In this document: positions 28,727-37,712 of the stretch, piece by piece
Position numbering within the stretch: position 1 is the first letter of the stretch
Layout: the number at the start of each line of letters is the position of its first letter
NCBI RefSeq assembly: GCF_017299535.1
Contig: NZ_CP071238.1
Coordinates: forward strand, 4,836,001 to 4,900,000
Direction of reading: 5' to 3'
DNA: 64,000 nt
Source: Serratia marcescens subsp. marcescens ATCC 13880
Lineage (GTDB): Bacteria; Pseudomonadota; Gammaproteobacteria; Enterobacterales; Enterobacteriaceae
The notes under the pieces: model-generated
The model's input: only the letters and a program-made list of their open reading frames with translations
The model's database searches: none
Told to the model about the DNA's origin: nothing
Position numbers and translations under genes: made by a program

Positions 28727-29626
28727 TCAGTGGCAGGCCGGACCGGCCGACATCACTTCGCGGAAATGGGTGACCAGCGGGCGCAGGTTGGCCTTGTGCC
28801 ACACTGCCCACAGCTGCGTGGTGTATTGCATCCAGGGCAGTTCGCGCAGCACTACGCCTTGCGGCGCGTTATGCCGCAGGCTGTGCTGGATCAACGTCAT
28901 CCCCAATCCGGCGGCGACCAGCCCCAGCGCGGTCAGCGGCTCGCCCGCCTCCAGCCGAATATCCGGATCGAACCCGGCCTTCACGCAGGCCGCCACGAAG
29001 TCGTCGCGCGAATGGGCATCCTCTTTGTGGATCACCGAGATCCAAGCCTGATCGGTGAGATCCGCCGGCTGCAGCGTTTCCCTGTCCGCCAGCGGATGCG
29101 TCTGCGGCAAGGCCAGCAGCATGCGATCGTCCAGCACCTGCGTATATTCAAAATCCGGATCCGCGCGATCCGGCGCCGTATTGACCAGCGCCACGTCCAG
29201 GCTGCGCTGCCGCAGCCCTTCCAGCTGCATGGAAGAAGGCTGGCTGTAAAGCACGATGTGCACATCCGGCCGGGAAACCCGCAGCGACCGCAATGCGTTC
29301 GACAAGACGCCGGAGTGCATCGCATTTTCGATATAGCCGATGCACAGCCCGCCGTCTTCCCCCCGCCCCAGGCGGCGCCCGAGCGATTCGAGCCGGGTGG
29401 CGTGCGTCAACAGCGCGCGGGTTTCGGCCAGAAACGTCTGGCCATCGGCGGTCAGGCGGATGCGCTGCTGATTGCGCTCGAACAGCATCAAACCCAGACG
29501 TTCCTCAAGCTGGGAAATCTGCCGGCTCAGCGGTGACTGGGAAATGTGCAGCCGTTCGGCGGCGCGGCCAACGTGCTCCTCTTCCGCCACCGCCACAAAG
29601 TATTTCAACTGACGTAAATCGATCAT
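28727..29626 (-). CDS. LysR-type transcriptional regulator
   Basis: A 299-residue LysR regulator. The HTH is MIDLRQLKYFVAVAEEEHVG then AAERLHISQSPLSRQISQLE; the effector domain starts about residue 90. The frame is open to 29893, but homology starts at the ATG at 29626. It is divergent from the aldo/keto reductase operon and probably controls it together with its own gene. The effector is unknown. Confidence 0.86.
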   Translation of the reverse strand: MIDLRQLKYFVAVAEEEHVGRAAERLHISQSPLSRQISQLEERLGLMLFERNQQRIRLTADGQTFLAETRALLTHATRLESLGRRLGRGEDGGLCIGYIENAMHSGVLSNALRSLRVSRPDVHIVLYSQPSSMQLEGLRQRSLDVALVNTAPDRADPDFEYTQVLDDRMLLALPQTHPLADRETLQPADLTDQAWISVIHKEDAHSRDDFVAACVKAGFDPDIRLEAGEPLTALGLVAAGLGMTLIQHSLRHNAPQGVVLRELPWMQYTTQLWAVWHKANLRPLVTHFREVMSAGPACH

Positions 29627-29768
29627 CTCAGACCTCAAAGGACTTAACTTAGACAAATTATGTCCTATCAAGTCACAACTTGCCAAGTTATCTTTAGCCT
29701 CGTGACGGGGCAGACGCTGTATGAGCCCCACAAGTTTCCCTGAAAAGATAACGTATTGAGGATTCACC
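29627..29768. promoter_or_regulatory. Divergent promoter region, LysR gene and oxidoreductase operon
   Basis: A 142-base AT-rich interval carrying repeated ACTT/AAGT elements (CTTAACTTAG, CAAGTCACAACTTG, CCAAGTTATC) near 29640-29695. CAAGTcacAACTTG is an inverted repeat and a plausible LysR-type site. Exact promoters were not resolved. Confidence 0.45.
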
Positions 29769-30779
29769 ATGAGCATCAAAAATATTTTACCCGGCAAGAT
29801 CGGTTTGGGCGGCGCGCCGCTCGGCAATATGTACCGCGCCATTCCAGAAGAAGAAGCGCTGGCTACCGTAACCAGCGCCTGGGACTTGGGCATCCGCTAC
29901 TTCGACACCGCGCCGCTTTACGGTTCCGGCCTGTCGGAAATTCGCATGGGCGAAGCGCTTTCTCAGTACCCACGCGATGAGTTCGTACTGAGCACTAAAG
30001 TGGGCCGCATCATGCTGGACGAAATGGAAGATCCCGCCGCCCGCGATCTGGGTGAGAAAGGCGGCCTGTTCGAACACGGTTTGAAAAACAAGATCCTGAA
30101 TGACTACTCGGAAGACGGCACGCTTCGCTCCATTGAAAACAGCCTGAAGCGCCTGAAAACCGACCGTCTGGATATCGTCTGGATCCACGACGTCGCTCAG
30201 GATTTCTACGGCGACAGCTGGCTGGAACAGTTCAATATCGCCCGTACCGGCGCCTTCCGCGCGCTGTCCCGCCTGCGTGACGAAGGCGTGATCAAAGCCT
30301 GGGGACTCGGGGTCAACCGCGTCGAGCCTTGCGAGCTGACGCTGGCGCTCGATGAACCTAAACCGGATGCCTTCTTGCTGGCCGGTCGCTACAGCCTGCT
30401 GGATCACGAACGCGCCCTGCAACGCCTGATGCCGGAAGCGCTGGAACAGAATGTCGATATCGTCGTCGGCGGCCCATACAGCTCCGGCGTGCTGGCCGGC
30501 GGTGAACATTTCGAATATCAGAAAGCGTCCCCGGCTATTCGCCAACAAGTCGCGAAAATCAAAGAGATCGCCGCTCGCTTCCAGGTAGACGTCAAAGCCG
30601 CTGCGCTGCAGTTTGCGCTGGCTAACCCGGCCGTCGCCGCCGTGATCCCCGGTTCGAGCCGTCCTGGCCGCATGGCCGAAGATCTGGCGGCGCTGGATGC
30701 AGTGATCCCGGCTGAGTTCTGGGCGGAGATGCGCCGTCAGAAACTGGTGGCCGACAACGCACCGCTGCCGATTCGTTAA
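29769..30779 (+). CDS. Aldo/keto reductase (D-threo-aldose 1-dehydrogenase/pyridoxal dehydrogenase-like)
   Basis: A 336-residue AKR. Catalytic residues of the family are visible: Asp in IRYFDTAPLYGSGLSE, the Tyr of APLYG, Lys in LSTKVGR and His in VWIHDVAQD. The NADP-binding C-terminal stretch VIPGSSRPGRMAED is present. It is closest in style to D-threo-aldose 1-dehydrogenase (fucose dehydrogenase) and pyridoxal 4-dehydrogenase homologues. It heads a three-gene operon with an SDR and an SRPBCC protein, so the pathway may be detoxification or breakdown of a small carbonyl compound; substrate unknown. Confidence 0.82.
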   Translation: MSIKNILPGKIGLGGAPLGNMYRAIPEEEALATVTSAWDLGIRYFDTAPLYGSGLSEIRMGEALSQYPRDEFVLSTKVGRIMLDEMEDPAARDLGEKGGLFEHGLKNKILNDYSEDGTLRSIENSLKRLKTDRLDIVWIHDVAQDFYGDSWLEQFNIARTGAFRALSRLRDEGVIKAWGLGVNRVEPCELTLALDEPKPDAFLLAGRYSLLDHERALQRLMPEALEQNVDIVVGGPYSSGVLAGGEHFEYQKASPAIRQQVAKIKEIAARFQVDVKAAALQFALANPAVAAVIPGSSRPGRMAEDLAALDAVIPAEFWAEMRRQKLVADNAPLPIR

Positions 30780-30830
30780 GTTTTATGGGGCCGCCCCCGG
30801 CCCCATTACCCACATTACAGAGTGATATAC

Positions 30831-31631
30831 ATGATGAAACTGGATCTTTCAGGCAAAGTCGCCGTCGTCAGCGGCTCCACCTCCGGCATCGGCTTGGGCA
30901 TCGCACGCGGACTCGCCAAAACGGGCGCCACCGTGGTGATCGTCGGCCGTCAAAAAACCGGGGTCGATAACGCTATCGCCGACATCAGCGCCAACGTGCC
31001 CGGCGCGCAAGTGCGCGGCGTGGTCGCCGATCTCGGCACGGAACAAGGGGCAGAAACCCTGTTCGCCGCGGAGCCTAAAGCTGACGTGCTGATCAACAAC
31101 CTAGGCATTTTCAACGATAAAGACTTCTTTACCGTGCCCGACAGCGAGTGGATGCACTTCTATAACGTCAACGTCCTCTCGGGCGTGCGTCTGGCGCGCC
31201 ACTACGCGCAGAACATGACCGAACAGGGCTGGGGACGCATTATTTTCGTGTCGTCCGAATCCGGCGTCGCCATCCCGGCGGACATGATCAACTACGGCGT
31301 GACCAAAAGCGCCAACCTGGCGGTGTCTCACGGCCTGGCGAAACGCCTCGCCGGCACCGGCGTGACGGTCAACGCCATCCTGCCAGGGCCAACCTTTACC
31401 GAAGGCCTGCAGGAGATGCTGGCGGATGCGGCGGCCAAATCCGGGCGCAGCGCGCGCGATCAGGCCGACGAGTTCGTTAAAACCGAACGCCCAAGCTCCA
31501 TTATTCAGCGCGCGGCGGACGTCGATGAAGTGGCCAACCTGGCCGTTTACCTTGCGTCCCCGCTGTCTTCGGCCACTACCGGCGCGGCACTGCGCGTCGA
31601 CGGCGGCGTCGTCGACACCCTGGCAATGTAA
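30831..31631 (+). CDS. Short-chain dehydrogenase/reductase
   Basis: A 266-residue SDR with cofactor motif SGSTSGIGLGIARGLA (TGxxxGxG class, with Ser first), NNLGIF (NNAG variant), catalytic Ser in VSSESGV and YGVTKSANLAVS (YxxxK). The C-terminal LRVDGGVVDTLAM is standard. I start at the ATG at 30831, since the open frame to 30822 begins with a GTG lacking a ribosome site. It is 51 bases after the aldo/keto reductase and 36 before the SRPBCC gene. Confidence 0.85.
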   Translation: MMKLDLSGKVAVVSGSTSGIGLGIARGLAKTGATVVIVGRQKTGVDNAIADISANVPGAQVRGVVADLGTEQGAETLFAAEPKADVLINNLGIFNDKDFFTVPDSEWMHFYNVNVLSGVRLARHYAQNMTEQGWGRIIFVSSESGVAIPADMINYGVTKSANLAVSHGLAKRLAGTGVTVNAILPGPTFTEGLQEMLADAAAKSGRSARDQADEFVKTERPSSIIQRAADVDEVANLAVYLASPLSSATTGAALRVDGGVVDTLAM

Positions 31632-31667
31632 TTCCGTACCCTAAACCGATATCAAGAGAGAACGAAA

Positions 31668-32084
31668 ATGGCTAATACATCCGTATCTATGAGCATCCCG
31701 GCATCCGCCGACACCGTATGGCAACTGATCGGCGGCTTCGACGCCCTGCCTGACTGGCTGCCGTTCATCCCGAAAAGCGTCATTTCGGAAGGCGGCCGCG
31801 TGCGTACCTTAACCACCGCCGACGGCGGCACCGTCATCGAGCGGCTGGAAGCGTTCGACAACCGTCAACGCAGCTACAGCTACTCCATCATGCAGGCGCC
31901 GTTCCCGGTGGTGAATTACCTGTCCACCCTGTCAGTGCACGCCACCGACGACGCCAACGTGGCGCGCGTGGAATGGTCGGGCAGCTTCACGCCGGTCAAC
32001 ATCAGCGACGACGAGGCCGTCGCCCTGTTCAGCGGCATCTACCAGGGCGGCCTGGATGCGCTGAGCGGCAACTTCCCGCGCTAA
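31668..32084 (+). CDS. SRPBCC-family (START-like) protein
   Basis: A 138-residue protein with the SRPBCC ligand-binding pattern: N-terminal VSMSIPASADTVWQLIGGFDALPDWLPFI, then a central YSYSIMQAPFPVVNYLSTLSV and a C-terminal helix. Members bind hydrophobic small molecules or act as cyclases. It is third in the LysR-linked operon, preceded by a GAGAG site, and is followed by a terminator. Confidence 0.78.
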   Translation: MANTSVSMSIPASADTVWQLIGGFDALPDWLPFIPKSVISEGGRVRTLTTADGGTVIERLEAFDNRQRSYSYSIMQAPFPVVNYLSTLSVHATDDANVARVEWSGSFTPVNISDDEAVALFSGIYQGGLDALSGNFPR

Positions 32085-32106
32085 CGCCGGTATGCTCAAG
32101 CGCTCG

Positions 32107-32139
32107 CGGCCGATGGTGAAAGCCATTGGCCGTTTTTTT
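32107..32139 (+). terminator. Terminator of the aldo/keto reductase operon
   Basis: CGGCCGATGG (32107-32116) pairs with CCATTGGCCG (32123-32132) with one G-U pair and is followed by seven T. Confidence 0.85.
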
Positions 32140-32210
32140 GTCTTTAGCTCTGGAGCAGGATAAATCCGCCAGCGCCGTTTATGCTGTAAAGGAGACTTCC
32201 GTTTGAGGAG

Positions 32211-32627
32211 ATGGCCGTGCGCCCTTTCAGCCTGAAGACTATCGACCATGTGGTGCTGCGCGTGCGCGATATGCAGAAAAGCCTGCATTTTTATACCCAG
32301 ATCGTCGGCTGTGATATCGCCAAACAGCGGCCGGATTTGGGGCTGATGCACCTGCGCGCCGGAGCGGCCATGATCGATCTGGTGGATATTAACGGCGTGT
32401 TGGGGAAAAAAGGCGGCGCGGCGCCCGATCATCACCGGCAAAATGTCGATCACGTCTGCCTGCGCATCGATCCTTTCAACGAGGACGAGCTGCTGGCCTA
32501 TCTGCGAGCGCAGGGGATCGGCGTGGATCCCGCCGAATCGCGCTATGGCGCTGAAGGCGACGGCCCGTCCATTTATTTCAGCGATCCGGACGGCAATCGC
32601 GTGGAATTGAAGGGGCCGGCGGGATGA
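32211..32627 (+). CDS. VOC-superfamily (glyoxalase/dioxygenase-like) protein
   Basis: A 138-residue two-module VOC protein. Metal-ligand positions are visible: His in TIDHVVLRV, a second His in NVDHVCLRID and Glu in NRVELKG. The segment FSDPDGN is typical. Relatives are glyoxalase I, fosfomycin-resistance proteins and uncharacterised enzymes, and the sequence does not decide. The GTG at 32217 is an alternative start with a better-spaced GAGGAG. Confidence 0.78.
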   Translation: MAVRPFSLKTIDHVVLRVRDMQKSLHFYTQIVGCDIAKQRPDLGLMHLRAGAAMIDLVDINGVLGKKGGAAPDHHRQNVDHVCLRIDPFNEDELLAYLRAQGIGVDPAESRYGAEGDGPSIYFSDPDGNRVELKGPAG

Positions 32628-32746
32628 GACTAATGGGCCATAGATAATAGAGCCTTATCGGCTCCATCTGTTTGAACGCTACGGGTAGGTATTGGCACCA
32701 ACAATAAGCGGCTAGCCTATATTGGCGATGAGAGGCGCGGCCCCGT

Positions 32747-32986
32747 ATGAGAAAACCGATCGCCTCGGTGATTTTTGTCCTGGTATTCGCTGTCTTGCCG
32801 AACATCATTCCCTCTCGGCTACTGCTGACACCGGACATGGCGTTAGAAATGGTTCACAAGTCTAATGAATGGGGTCTCGGCGATCCGCAAGCGCTTTCGA
32901 CAACCGACCTGCTAATGCTTTATGGCGCTCGCTGGGTTGTATCTGCGTTTTATGCCAATAACATCGGCCTGACCCGTCACCGCTGA
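32747..32986 (+). CDS. Small hypothetical protein with an N-terminal hydrophobic segment
   Basis: A 79-codon frame. Residues 5-27 form a hydrophobic segment (ASVIFVLVFAVLPNIIPSRLL), so it could be membrane-anchored or secreted; the rest is mixed. I recognise no family. Base composition is somewhat less GC-rich than neighbours. A GAGGCG lies 11 bases before the ATG. It ends 3 bases before the convergent yhiN stop. It may be real but unassigned. Confidence 0.45.
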   Translation: MRKPIASVIFVLVFAVLPNIIPSRLLLTPDMALEMVHKSNEWGLGDPQALSTTDLLMLYGARWVVSAFYANNIGLTRHR

Positions 32987-32989
32987 ACG

Positions 32990-34189
32990 CTAACGCCCCT
33001 GCGCCGCCAGCGCCTGGGCGCAGGCCCAGGCCGAACTCCAGGCCCACTGGAAGTTGTAGCCGCCCAGCCACCCGGTCACGTCCACCACTTCGCCGATGAA
33101 ATAGAGCCCTGGCGCCTTGTGGGCTTCCATCGTCTTGGAAGAAAGTTCGTTGGTGTCAACGCCGCCGAGCGTCACTTCCGCCGTGCGGTAGCCTTCGGTG
33201 CCGTTCGGCTGCACGCGCCAGTTTTGCAACAGATCCACCAACGCCGCCTGTTGCGGCGCATTCAGTTGCTTCAGCGTCGCCTCCGGCAATTGTCCCAGGG
33301 TCTGCAAACACTCCACCAACCGCTTCGGCAAATGCAGCGCCAGGGTGTTTTTCAGGCTTTGGTTCGGGTGCTCTTGGCGTTGGTTATCCAGGAAGCCCGC
33401 CAAATCCAGCTCAGGAAGTAAGTTAACGCTCACATACTCACCCGGTTGCCAGTAGCTGGACAGCTGCAATACCGCCGGGCCGGAGAGACCGCGATGGGTG
33501 AACAGGATGCTTTCACGGAAGCTGACGCCGTTCTCGGCGGTGATCACCGCCGGCACCGACACGCCGGACAGCGTCTGCACATGCTCCAGCAGCGGCTTAT
33601 GCAGGGTAAAAGGCACCAGCCCGGCGCGCGTCGGCAACACCCTGAGGCCGAACTGCTCCGCCAGTTTGTAACCGAACGGCGACGCGCCCAACCCCGGCAT
33701 GGATAATCCGCCGCTGGCCACCACAAGTGAGCGAGCACTTACTTTTTCGCCATTGAGCGCCAGCTGGTAGCCGCTCTCGGTTTTCTCCACGCCCAATACT
33801 TCGCTGCGCAGGCGCATCGTCACCTGGCCCAGCTCGCACTCTTTGACCAGCAGATCCACCACCTGCTGCGCCGAATCGTCGCAGAACAGCTGCCCCAGCG
33901 TTTTTTCATGGTAGGCGATGCCGTAGCGGTTGATCAGATCGATGAAGTCCCACTGGGTGTAGCGCGCCAGCGCCGACTTGCAGAAGTGCGGGTTGTTCGA
34001 CAGATAGGCCGCCGGTTCGGCGTACATGTTGGTAAAGTTGCAGCGCCCGCCGCCGGACATCAGGATCTTGCGGCCTGGTTTTTTGCCGTTGTCGAGCAGC
34101 AACACGCGGCAACCGAGTTGCCCCGCCTGCGCGGCGCAAAACATGCCGGCGGCGCCCGCCCCAATCACTACGACATCAAACTGTTCCAC
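32990..34189 (-). CDS. yhiN: FAD/NAD(P)-binding flavoprotein of the YhiN/HI0933 family
   Basis: A 399-residue protein with an N-terminal FAD-binding motif VVVIGAGAAGMFCAAQAG, the conserved KPGRKILMSGGGRCNFTN and the C-terminal VVDVTGWLGGYNFQWAWSSAW found in this family. Catalytic role is unknown. The frame is open to 34360, but homology and a GAGG site point to the GTG at 34189. It stands upstream of pitA in divergent orientation, as in E. coli. Confidence 0.9.
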   Translation of the reverse strand: MEQFDVVVIGAGAAGMFCAAQAGQLGCRVLLLDNGKKPGRKILMSGGGRCNFTNMYAEPAAYLSNNPHFCKSALARYTQWDFIDLINRYGIAYHEKTLGQLFCDDSAQQVVDLLVKECELGQVTMRLRSEVLGVEKTESGYQLALNGEKVSARSLVVASGGLSMPGLGASPFGYKLAEQFGLRVLPTRAGLVPFTLHKPLLEHVQTLSGVSVPAVITAENGVSFRESILFTHRGLSGPAVLQLSSYWQPGEYVSVNLLPELDLAGFLDNQRQEHPNQSLKNTLALHLPKRLVECLQTLGQLPEATLKQLNAPQQAALVDLLQNWRVQPNGTEGYRTAEVTLGGVDTNELSSKTMEAHKAPGLYFIGEVVDVTGWLGGYNFQWAWSSAWACAQALAAQGR

Positions 34190-34489
34190 CTGAGCCTCAC
34201 TTATCAAAACCACAATCGCGACAAAAGAGCGCCATATTACGCCGTTTCGCCGCCGGTCACCGCCAAATTCACGGCGGCAGATTGTAAAGCCCCGGCGCCG
34301 CCAACGCCACAGTAAGAAAATATTACAGAGGTCAGAGGAGAATAACGCGTTGATATTCAATATTTTTGTTATAGGCGCGTCATCGTTTCGTCATGTCCAA
34401 ATCAAAAAAACGTCATATTTTCCTTTTCCCCGGCCCCGGTTGTCACTGATAATGCGCGGCGTTCATGTCCACAAACTGGCGTAACGCTT
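34190..34489. other. Divergent interval yhiN-pitA
   Basis: Exactly 300 bases, AT-richer towards pitA. Promoters for both genes must be here. No convincing PhoB box, hairpin or small gene was seen. Confidence 0.4.
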
Positions 34490-35992
34490 ATGCTGCATTT
34501 GTTCGCTGGCCTGGATTTCCATACCGGCCTGATGTTAATTCTCGCATTGTTGTTCGTGTTGTTTTATGAAGCCATCAACGGTTTTCATGATACGGCCAAT
34601 GCGGTCGCTACAGTTATTTATACCCGCGCCATGCGCTCGCAACTTGCGGTCGTGATGGCAGGTTTGTTCAACTTTCTTGGCGTAATGCTCGGCGGTTTGA
34701 GTGTTGCTTACGCCATCGTCCACTTGCTGCCTACCGATCTGTTGTTGAACGTCAGTTCAGCACACGGATTAGCCATGGTCTTCTCCATGCTGTTGGCGGC
34801 AATCATCTGGAACCTCGGCACCTGGTATTTCGGTCTGCCGGCGTCCAGTTCCCATACGCTGATAGGCGCAATCATCGGTGTCGGTTTAACCAACGCCCTG
34901 ATGACCCACACTTCGGTGGTGGATGCGCTTAACGTCCCGAAAATGATTGGCATTTTCCTTTCTCTGCTGTTCTCGCCGCTGGTCGGCATGATGGTGGCGG
35001 GAGTGATGGTGTTCGCCTTGCGCCGCTATTGGAGTGGCACCAAGAAACGCCAGCGTATCCACATGACTCCTGCGGAACGTGAAAAGGTCGACGGCAAACG
35101 CAAGCCGCCGTTCTGGACCCGTATCGCGCTGATCCTGTCGGCGATTGGCGTCAGCTTCTCGCACGGCGCCAACGACGGCCAGAAAGGCATCGGCCTTATC
35201 ATGCTGGTGCTGATCGGCGTTGCGCCGGCCGGCTTCGTGGTCAATATGAATGCAACCGGTTATGACATCACCCGTACGCGTGACGCCGTGACCCACCTGC
35301 AGCAATATTACCAGCAGCACGGCGACGCGCTGTCGCATGCGGTGTCGCTGACGCCGCTGGTGCCAAGCCCGGATGACGAAGCTGCGTCTGGCAAGCCTGC
35401 CGAGTTCCACTGCGACAGTTCGCGCGCCATGCCGGCCATCGAACTGGCTCAGGGCATGCTGACCAACCTGCAAAGCTACGATCAGCTGACGGTTGACCAG
35501 CGCAGCCACCTGCGCCGCCTGCTGATGTGCGTGACCGACACGGCGGATAAAGTCGCCAAGCTGCCGGAAACCTCATCCGCCGACCAGCGCTTCCTGAAGA
35601 ACCTGCGTCAGGATCTGCTGCAGACCGTCGAGTACGCGCCGATGTGGATCATCGTCGCCGTCGCGCTGGCGCTGTCGCTCGGTACCATGGTGGGCTGGAA
35701 ACGCGTGGCCACCACCATCGGCGAGAAGATCGGCAAGAAAGGCATGACCTACGCCCAGGGCGTATCGGCCCAGATGACCGCGGCGCTGTCGATCGGCGTG
35801 GCGAGTTATACCGGCATGCCGGTCTCCACCACCCACGTCCTCTCTTCGGCGGTTGCCGGGACGATGATTGTGGACGGCGGCGGCGTGCAGAGCAAAACCG
35901 TGAAGAACATCCTGTTGGCCTGGGTACTGACCCTGCCAATCTCGATTCTGCTTTCCGGTGCGCTGTATTGGGTTGCGTTGAAGCTGATCTAA
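34490..35992 (+). CDS. pitA: Low-affinity inorganic phosphate transporter PitA
   Basis: A 500-residue membrane protein of the PiT family with the paired signatures in the N-terminal ([20 protein letters not shown]) and C-terminal halves ([12 protein letters not shown] and [18 protein letters not shown]). It transports phosphate with protons, largely as a metal-phosphate complex. A long cytoplasmic loop (about 265-375) lies between the halves, as in E. coli PitA (499 residues). It is followed by a strong terminator and convergent uspB. Confidence 0.95.
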   Translation: MLHLFAGLDFHTGLMLILALLFVLFYEAINGFHDTANAVATVIYTRAMRSQLAVVMAGLFNFLGVMLGGLSVAYAIVHLLPTDLLLNVSSAHGLAMVFSMLLAAIIWNLGTWYFGLPASSSHTLIGAIIGVGLTNALMTHTSVVDALNVPKMIGIFLSLLFSPLVGMMVAGVMVFALRRYWSGTKKRQRIHMTPAEREKVDGKRKPPFWTRIALILSAIGVSFSHGANDGQKGIGLIMLVLIGVAPAGFVVNMNATGYDITRTRDAVTHLQQYYQQHGDALSHAVSLTPLVPSPDDEAASGKPAEFHCDSSRAMPAIELAQGMLTNLQSYDQLTVDQRSHLRRLLMCVTDTADKVAKLPETSSADQRFLKNLRQDLLQTVEYAPMWIIVAVALALSLGTMVGWKRVATTIGEKIGKKGMTYAQGVSAQMTAALSIGVASYTGMPVSTTHVLSSAVAGTMIVDGGGVQSKTVKNILLAWVLTLPISILLSGALYWVALKLI

Positions 35993-36012
35993 GCGATAAG
36001 CACCACGAGAAA

Positions 36013-36038
36013 GGCGGCCGCAGGGCCGCCTTTTTTTT
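36013..36038 (+). terminator. Terminator of pitA
   Basis: GGCGGCC (36013-36019) and GGCCGCC (36024-36030) with a four-base loop, followed by eight T. Confidence 0.9.
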
Positions 36039-36065
36039 GCCTGCATCAAGGGAAACAGGAAGGCA

Positions 36066-36401
36066 TTAATACCAGATCATCAGCGCTATCAGGCTGATGA
36101 CCACCAGGCCGCACAGGGCCGAGGTCAGCATAAACTGCCCGCGCACCCGCTCACAGCGGCGAATAAACTCCGGATCGTGGTGTTCGACATAGCGCTGCGC
36201 GAAGATATAGCGCACCAGCCTCAGCTGCTTGCTGGGTTGCCCGTGGGCGGTGAAGAAGCCGCCGCCGTCGACGTATTGGTACAGCAACGGGTCACAGCCG
36301 CGCAATACCACCAGCAACGCGCGCAGAGAAGAGTAATACCGCACCATGTTTACCACACACACCACACATAAGGCCCAAAACAGCGCGACGGTACTGATCA
36401 T
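36066..36401 (-). CDS. uspB: Universal stress protein B
   Basis: A 111-residue membrane protein, the same length as E. coli UspB. Hydrophobic segments lie at both ends ([18 protein letters not shown] and [20 protein letters not shown]) with the conserved [18 protein letters not shown] between. In E. coli it is RpoS-dependent and linked to stationary-phase ethanol resistance. Here it is convergent with pitA; uspA lies 2.5 kb away beyond an inserted SDR/LysR pair. Confidence 0.95.
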   Translation of the reverse strand: MISTVALFWALCVVCVVNMVRYYSSLRALLVVLRGCDPLLYQYVDGGGFFTAHGQPSKQLRLVRYIFAQRYVEHHDPEFIRRCERVRGQFMLTSALCGLVVISLIALMIWY

Positions 36402-36834
36402 GATTACCCCCTCAAGGCGTTGTTATCCGCGGCCATCCGCCGGGTCCAACCGCCCTACCTCATTACCCGATACTCTGCTGGAGCTTACCGCTCTCATCCC
36501 CTTTTTTTGCCTGCACGAGCCACGCCCATAACCCACCGCCTCCAAAGACGTTGCCGCGCCGCACAGAGAGATTTGCACGGCATGGTTCTACTCAGAGGAG
36601 AAATGGTGAAGCCCATATCCATCATTGTAGGTTAATGGAACGCAAACTGGCCTGAGCAGTGGATAAAATTTACCGCCCTGTACCGAAAAGTCACCTGCCG
36701 GGGCGTTATAAGCGATAACCATCCGTTTCGATTATGTCGCTTTTCTGGATAGTCTATCCCGCGCCGCGCCGCTGATCTTTCCCCCCACGCTGGCTAGACT
36801 CAGGTTTCCGTTACGTTCATCCAAGGAAACTGTT
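36402..36834. other. Interval between uspB and the SDR gene
   Basis: 433 bases carrying the uspB promoter (minus strand) and that of the SDR (plus strand). A 71-codon plus-strand frame at 36420-36635 lacks a ribosome site and family resemblance, so I treat it as non-coding. AAGGAAAC before 36835 is the SDR ribosome site. Confidence 0.4.
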
Positions 36835-37608
36835 ATGGCAAACCATTCAATCAAGGGAAAAACCGTCCTCATCGCCGGCGGCGCCAAGAATCTCGGCGGG
36901 CTGATCGCGCGCGATTTGGCTGAACAAGGCGCCAAAGCGGTGGTGATCCACTACAACAGCGCCGCTTCCAAAGCCGAGGCGGAAAAAACCGTCGCCGCCA
37001 TTCAGGCCGCCGGGGCGCAAGGTGTCGCGCTGCAGGCCGATCTCACCACCGCGGGCGCGGTCGAGAAGCTGTTCGCCGACGCGGTCGCCGCCGTCGGCAA
37101 GCCGGATATCGCCATCAATACCGTCGGCAAAGTGTTGAAAAAGCCGATGATCGACATCAGCGAAGCCGAGTACGACGAAATGACCGCGGTCAACGCCAAA
37201 ACCGCGTTCTTCTTCCTGAAAGAGGCGGGCAAGCACCTTAACGACAACGGTAAAATCTGCACGCTGGTCACCTCGCTGCTCGGCGCCTTCACGCCGTTCT
37301 ACGCCGCTTACGCCGGCACCAAAGCGCCGGTGGAGCACTTCACCCGCGCCGCCGCCAAGGAGTTCGGCGAACGTGGCATCTCCGTGACGGCAGTCGGCCC
37401 CGGCCCGATGGATACCCCGTTCTTCTACCCGGCTGAAGGCGCGGACGCCGTGGCCTACCACAAGACGGCGGCGGCGCTGTCGCCGTTCAGCAAAACCGGC
37501 CTGACCGATATCGAAGACGTGGTGCCGTTCATCCGCCATCTGGTCAGCGACGGCTGGTGGATAACCGGCCAAACCATCCTGATCAACGGCGGCTACACCA
37601 CCAAGTAA
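36835..37608 (+). CDS. Short-chain dehydrogenase/reductase
   Basis: A 257-residue SDR. The cofactor motif reads IAGGAKNLGGLIARDLA, a GGAKNLGG variant of the TGxxxGxG class. INTVGKV replaces NNAG, and the active-site Tyr/Lys are in YAAYAGTKAPVEHF (YxxxK). The C-terminal WWITGQTILINGGYTTK is standard. Substrate unknown. The LysR regulator gene follows 104 bases downstream on the same strand; the pair is inserted between uspB and uspA. Confidence 0.83.
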   Translation: MANHSIKGKTVLIAGGAKNLGGLIARDLAEQGAKAVVIHYNSAASKAEAEKTVAAIQAAGAQGVALQADLTTAGAVEKLFADAVAAVGKPDIAINTVGKVLKKPMIDISEAEYDEMTAVNAKTAFFFLKEAGKHLNDNGKICTLVTSLLGAFTPFYAAYAGTKAPVEHFTRAAAKEFGERGISVTAVGPGPMDTPFFYPAEGADAVAYHKTAAALSPFSKTGLTDIEDVVPFIRHLVSDGWWITGQTILINGGYTTK

Positions 37609-37615
37609 GTTCGAC

Positions 37616-37633
37616 GGGGGCGGAGAGGCCCCC
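37616..37633 (+). terminator. GC hairpin after the SDR gene, possible weak terminator
   Basis: GGGGGC and GCCCCC with a six-base loop, 8 bases after the SDR stop. No T-run follows, so termination is uncertain. Confidence 0.35.
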
Positions 37634-37712
37634 GCACCTGCTCGCGCGCAACCGCGCCATGCGGCTACACTCTACTGTCAGAAACGGCGCCAAGGAACAG
37701 CAGGTCAGCGAG

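Noticed and set aside
36420..36635. 71-codon frame between uspB and the SDR gene
   Set aside because: No ribosome site and no recognisable features.
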